From NCBI GenBank assembly GCA_027005175.1, contig JALTMC010000340.1, forward strand, positions 290 to 19,021: a stretch of DNA of 18,732 nucleotides. The letters are read 5' to 3'. Below are positions 15,146 to 18,732 of the stretch, one piece after another. The position numbers were made by a program, and so were the translations under genes. How positions within the stretch are numbered: the first letter of the stretch is position 1; every line of letters begins with the position of its first letter. Under the pieces are notes generated by a model. The model was not told the DNA's origin, ran no database searches, and was given only the letters and a program-made list of their open reading frames with translations. The stretch is from Myxococcales bacterium. GTDB taxonomy: Bacteria > Myxococcota_C > UBA6777.

Positions 15146-18100
15146 TTATTGTGAGACCTTGGTTATTTTAACACGAGTGTCGAAGAAAGAACTGCTACCT
15201 CCAACTTTATCTTGGAGACAAACATCTTTGAGGACGGGATCCAATCGCAAGACACGGTTCGTGTTAAGTCCTCTGCCCCGACGTGGATCAAACCCTGTCA
15301 CCTTCCCATTGATCATATGAGGACGACTGGATTGCTCCCAGTTTCCAAAGCCCATAGCAACAGCCACAACTCCAGGACGAACTGTCTCTGTGGAGCGCAC
15401 CTTACCCACAACTCCCGCCGTGTTAGTGGGAGAAGTTATTCGCACAAGATCTCCCGTTTCCACATCGAGAGTGCGGGCATCTGCCGAGTTGATCTCAACA
15501 AAATTCTCGGGCTCTATCATCATTAGCGAAGGACACACAGCCGTAAGACCCATCTTGTGCTGAATCGGCTTGTATGTGACACTGACGAAAGGATATTCAT
15601 ACACATTATCTTCGACAGGCTTGTCCAGGATATCTTGCACTGGCAAGTAGTGAGGCAATCCATAAAACTTACTGGATGTCCCATCGACACGCCAGTCGGT
15701 GGATTTCGCTAATCGCTCGATATAGAGTCGAATCGTTTTGGCAAAGCCAAAGCGCGCCCGAAGTTTTTGTCCGTCATATTCTGAATTGGGACCAGGATCA
15801 GCAAAGACACCACCATGCTCCCTAATACTTTGCTCTGTTCTGCCGCTCTCTTTGGCAAAGTTATACACAATGGCATCGAACCAATCTTTTGCAGAGTTAA
15901 GATCCTTGCCTTTTGCAATGCCATCTTTACCGATAGCAGGGAAAGTTCGCCCAGTAAGAGACTCCAACTCTTTGGCAACGCCAATCCAGAAATCTTCCAG
16001 GTGCCATGTGGTTCCCACTGCGGATTGCCACTGGTCATGGGCATTGGATTGGTAGGAGCCAACCATAGGCTGTCGAAATCCACTGAATTTCGACAGCATT
16101 GTTGGGGCTGCATGAGGCGTGCTCCAACGCTCCAGGTAAGTTGTATCTGGGATGATATAATCAGCCAACGACGCTGTCGCGCCAAAGCTATTGTCGAAAG
16201 CAACAAAGAGGGGTAAAGCATTCTCGTCTTTTAGAATGGGTGTGAGTGTATCTCGACCAGCGGGCTGTGTATACACAGGATCCGCCCAATAGGAAAAGAG
16301 AGCCTTGATAGGATAGGGATAACCTTCCGCAATACTTGGAAAAACTTCCTGCCATACGCCGTACTTGGAATGCGGGAACCACGGTCGCTTAGGCTTGTTC
16401 TCACTCCCCTTGTACTTCGCCCAGTCCGCCTTCGCTCGATCCATACGAGGCCCGGTTGCGGCATAAGCACCAGTGGCAGGTTTTTTGAGGCTGTATTGGC
16501 CCGTCGCACCACCACCGACTTCGTGGTAGTGACCACCTCCAATCGAAAGCCCTCCCTTGTGGTCCAAGTTTCCACGCAGTGTATTCAAAGCCACAATCGC
16601 CAAACAACTGTAAGTCCCATTGGTGTGTTGGGCCGGGCCTCGGTAAAACTCAGCACTGCCTTTTTTACCCGCTGCAGCCATAGCTTTTGCAACTTCAGTG
16701 ATCTGCGCTGAAGGAACACCACAGATCCTGGCCCAACCTTCGACATCGTGCTTGTGTACCTCATCATAAAAAAGACGAAAAACGGAGTCACAAAGCACAC
16801 CACCAACGGTAACTCCGGCTTTGGGAGTCAACAACGTTCCATTGACCGAATCCATTGTATTTTTATGTGGCTCTTTGCCCAGAGACTTACCTGCATTTCC
16901 CACCCAGGCGTAAAGGTTGCCACTGGAGTCTCTGTAGAGTTCTTTGTTGTCCCGGCGAACTAAAAACGTTGCATCCGAAACATTTAATTCACCATCATCT
17001 TCCGCAGCTTTTCGCGTCGCATTGCGCAAAAACTTGCTATCCACTTGGTTTCCTGTATCCGTCTCCAAACTTTTTGAATTATCGAGCCACGAGCGAATAA
17101 TACCAAAAGCAACAGCTGCATCTGTGCCCGGGATAAGAGGGAGCCAGTGTTTTGCTTTGGAGGCGATTTTGGAAAAACGTGGGTCGACAACAGCAACCTC
17201 AAGATTGTTCTCTTTTATCGCCCGCGCAAATTTTCTTGATAACGCCTGTTGGGGGAACCCCGCCTCAAAGATGTTCGTACCAAAAGCAATGATGAAACGT
17301 GCATTCCGCACGTCTGGCTTGGTGTGATTCTTTTTGCCATCAAGAGCCATATCTATCGCAACATGGTGGCTTGTTTCACAGATACTGGTATGGTCCAGAC
17401 GATAATTAACAGAGCCAAATCCATAACGAAACCAGCGATCTGTAAATTCCTTTTGGCCATGCTCTAGCCGCCCGATATACATGGCAACTTGATTGTTCTT
17501 AAATCCCAACGATGTATTGTTCGGATCGATATAGTGAGGTGTCTTGTTTCCCGTAAAAGTAGGATCGGGCCCTCGTGTCCAATAAGGAGCAATCGCTTTG
17601 GCAATCTCCTGAATGGCCTGTTTGTAAGAGATAGCCTCCCATACTCCTGAACCTCGCGCACCTTTACGCTTCAGTGGTTGCAAAATCCGATGAGGATTAT
17701 AGATAATCTCCATACCTGCGATTCCCTTCGGACAGAGTGTTCCTGCTGTCTTCAATACGGAGGGATCGTTGACGGGCTTGGCGTCCTGCTTCAGTCGATT
17801 CTCATCCTCTTCCACACAGTTGGGATGAAAAGGACTTCCTTGAATCGAAAGAATTGTCGGTGTAGCACTCTTCGAAACCTTGACCTTGATCCCACAGGCA
17901 CTGTGACACTGGAGACAAACGCTATATTTGACAGCCACTTTTGCAGTGTCTGTCTCCACCGGATCGGGGACCCCCGAGCGATCCATCGCAGGAACGCCAG
18001 CAGCGATCGCTGGGCGTGTGCGAGAAAAAAGACTAGAGGCCCCTGCCACAGCTGCCAATGTCATCGAAACCTGGAGAAAGCCCCGCCGATTAACAGGCAA

Positions 18101-18175
18101 AGCACTCTTGCGCTCTTCTTGTGATGAAATTGTCACTTGCTCTTCGACCGAACTTTTCTTTGTATTGTTGTCCAT
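15146..18175 (-). CDS. Tat-exported molybdopterin oxidoreductase, tetrathionate/arsenate/polysulfide reductase group
   Basis: The catalytic subunit (1009 residues) of a DMSO-reductase-superfamily enzyme with a bis-MGD Mo centre, expected outside the inner membrane. A Tat signal is at residues about 28-60: the twin arginines (Arg30-Arg31) in NRRGFLQV, a hydrophobic stretch, then an Ala-rich cleavage zone. The proximal [4Fe-4S] cluster is held by Cys87, Cys90, Cys94 and Cys148 (CLQCHSAC ... CPKG). Cys266 in HTSICETS is the likely Mo ligand, which points to the sulfur-compound/arsenate/nitrate type rather than Ser-ligated DMSO reductase. NPHRILQPLKRKGARGSGVWE and the long insert before the Mo ligand recall TtrA. 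Substrate cannot be fixed from sequence: tetrathionate, thiosulfate, polysulfide, arsenate or the reverse reaction are all possible. It lies 25 bases after the collagen-like cytochrome gene and is followed by its FeS and TorD partners; no NrfD-like anchor gene lies between them. Confidence 0.92.
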   Translation of the reverse strand: MDNNTKKSSVEEQVTISSQEERKSALPVNRRGFLQVSMTLAAVAGASSLFSRTRPAIAAGVPAMDRSGVPDPVETDTAKVAVKYSVCLQCHSACGIKVKVSKSATPTILSIQGSPFHPNCVEEDENRLKQDAKPVNDPSVLKTAGTLCPKGIAGMEIIYNPHRILQPLKRKGARGSGVWEAISYKQAIQEIAKAIAPYWTRGPDPTFTGNKTPHYIDPNNTSLGFKNNQVAMYIGRLEHGQKEFTDRWFRYGFGSVNYRLDHTSICETSHHVAIDMALDGKKNHTKPDVRNARFIIAFGTNIFEAGFPQQALSRKFARAIKENNLEVAVVDPRFSKIASKAKHWLPLIPGTDAAVAFGIIRSWLDNSKSLETDTGNQVDSKFLRNATRKAAEDDGELNVSDATFLVRRDNKELYRDSSGNLYAWVGNAGKSLGKEPHKNTMDSVNGTLLTPKAGVTVGGVLCDSVFRLFYDEVHKHDVEGWARICGVPSAQITEVAKAMAAAGKKGSAEFYRGPAQHTNGTYSCLAIVALNTLRGNLDHKGGLSIGGGHYHEVGGGATGQYSLKKPATGAYAATGPRMDRAKADWAKYKGSENKPKRPWFPHSKYGVWQEVFPSIAEGYPYPIKALFSYWADPVYTQPAGRDTLTPILKDENALPLFVAFDNSFGATASLADYIIPDTTYLERWSTPHAAPTMLSKFSGFRQPMVGSYQSNAHDQWQSAVGTTWHLEDFWIGVAKELESLTGRTFPAIGKDGIAKGKDLNSAKDWFDAIVYNFAKESGRTEQSIREHGGVFADPGPNSEYDGQKLRARFGFAKTIRLYIERLAKSTDWRVDGTSSKFYGLPHYLPVQDILDKPVEDNVYEYPFVSVTYKPIQHKMGLTAVCPSLMMIEPENFVEINSADARTLDVETGDLVRITSPTNTAGVVGKVRSTETVRPGVVAVAMGFGNWEQSSRPHMINGKVTGFDPRRGRGLNTNRVLRLDPVLKDVCLQDKVGGSSSFFDTRVKITKVSQ

Positions 18176-18200
18176 CTTGTCTTTCTCCCTCTCCTACGAG

Positions 18201-18732
<532 letters not shown>

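Overview
The window carries about eight protein-coding genes, two of them cut by the window edges. No rRNA, tRNA, CRISPR array or insertion sequence was recognised. Base composition is intermediate (roughly half G+C by eye). The mix of a large iterative-type PKS, a Tat-exported molybdoenzyme with a multihaem cytochrome, a cyclic-nucleotide-regulated NTE-type lysophospholipase and a giant DUF2339 membrane protein suggests a Gram-negative, metabolically versatile bacterium, perhaps a deltaproteobacterial/myxobacterium-like lineage. That assignment is an inference from gene content, not from a marker gene.

Layout. (1) 1-4226, minus: the first 1408 residues of a type I PKS with domains KS-AT-DH-structural KR-ER; the rest lies beyond the left edge. 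(2) 4601-6022, plus: a consensus-like promoter, a leader with a hairpin just before the ribosome binding site, a 71-residue orphan protein, then an Ap4A phosphorylase/ATP adenylyltransferase. (3) 6035-11007, minus: an M48 zinc metallopeptidase followed by a DUF2339 polytopic membrane protein, a two-gene operon; both starts are fixed by good Shine-Dalgarno sites. (4) 11008-11517: a repeat-rich divergent intergenic region. (5) 11518-13788, plus: a protein with two cyclic-nucleotide-binding domains and a patatin domain. (6) 13805-18732, minus: an anaerobic-respiration operon transcribed in the order collagen-like multihaem cytochrome c (5' part missing), Tat-dependent molybdopterin oxidoreductase of the tetrathionate/arsenate/polysulfide reductase group, four-cluster ferredoxin subunit, TorD-like chaperone.

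How the genes work together. Region 6 reads as one respiratory module: TorD would guard and load the Mo catalytic subunit before Tat export, the FeS subunit would carry electrons to it, and the cytochrome, which has a Gly-X-Y stalk, could supply electrons from the periplasm or cell surface. No NrfD-type quinol-oxidising membrane subunit is present between the genes seen here. The collagen-like/haem protein is the most unusual object in the window. The M48 peptidase and DUF2339 protein form a membrane-associated pair of unknown role. The PKS, the Ap4A enzyme and the lysophospholipase have no evident functional link to one another.
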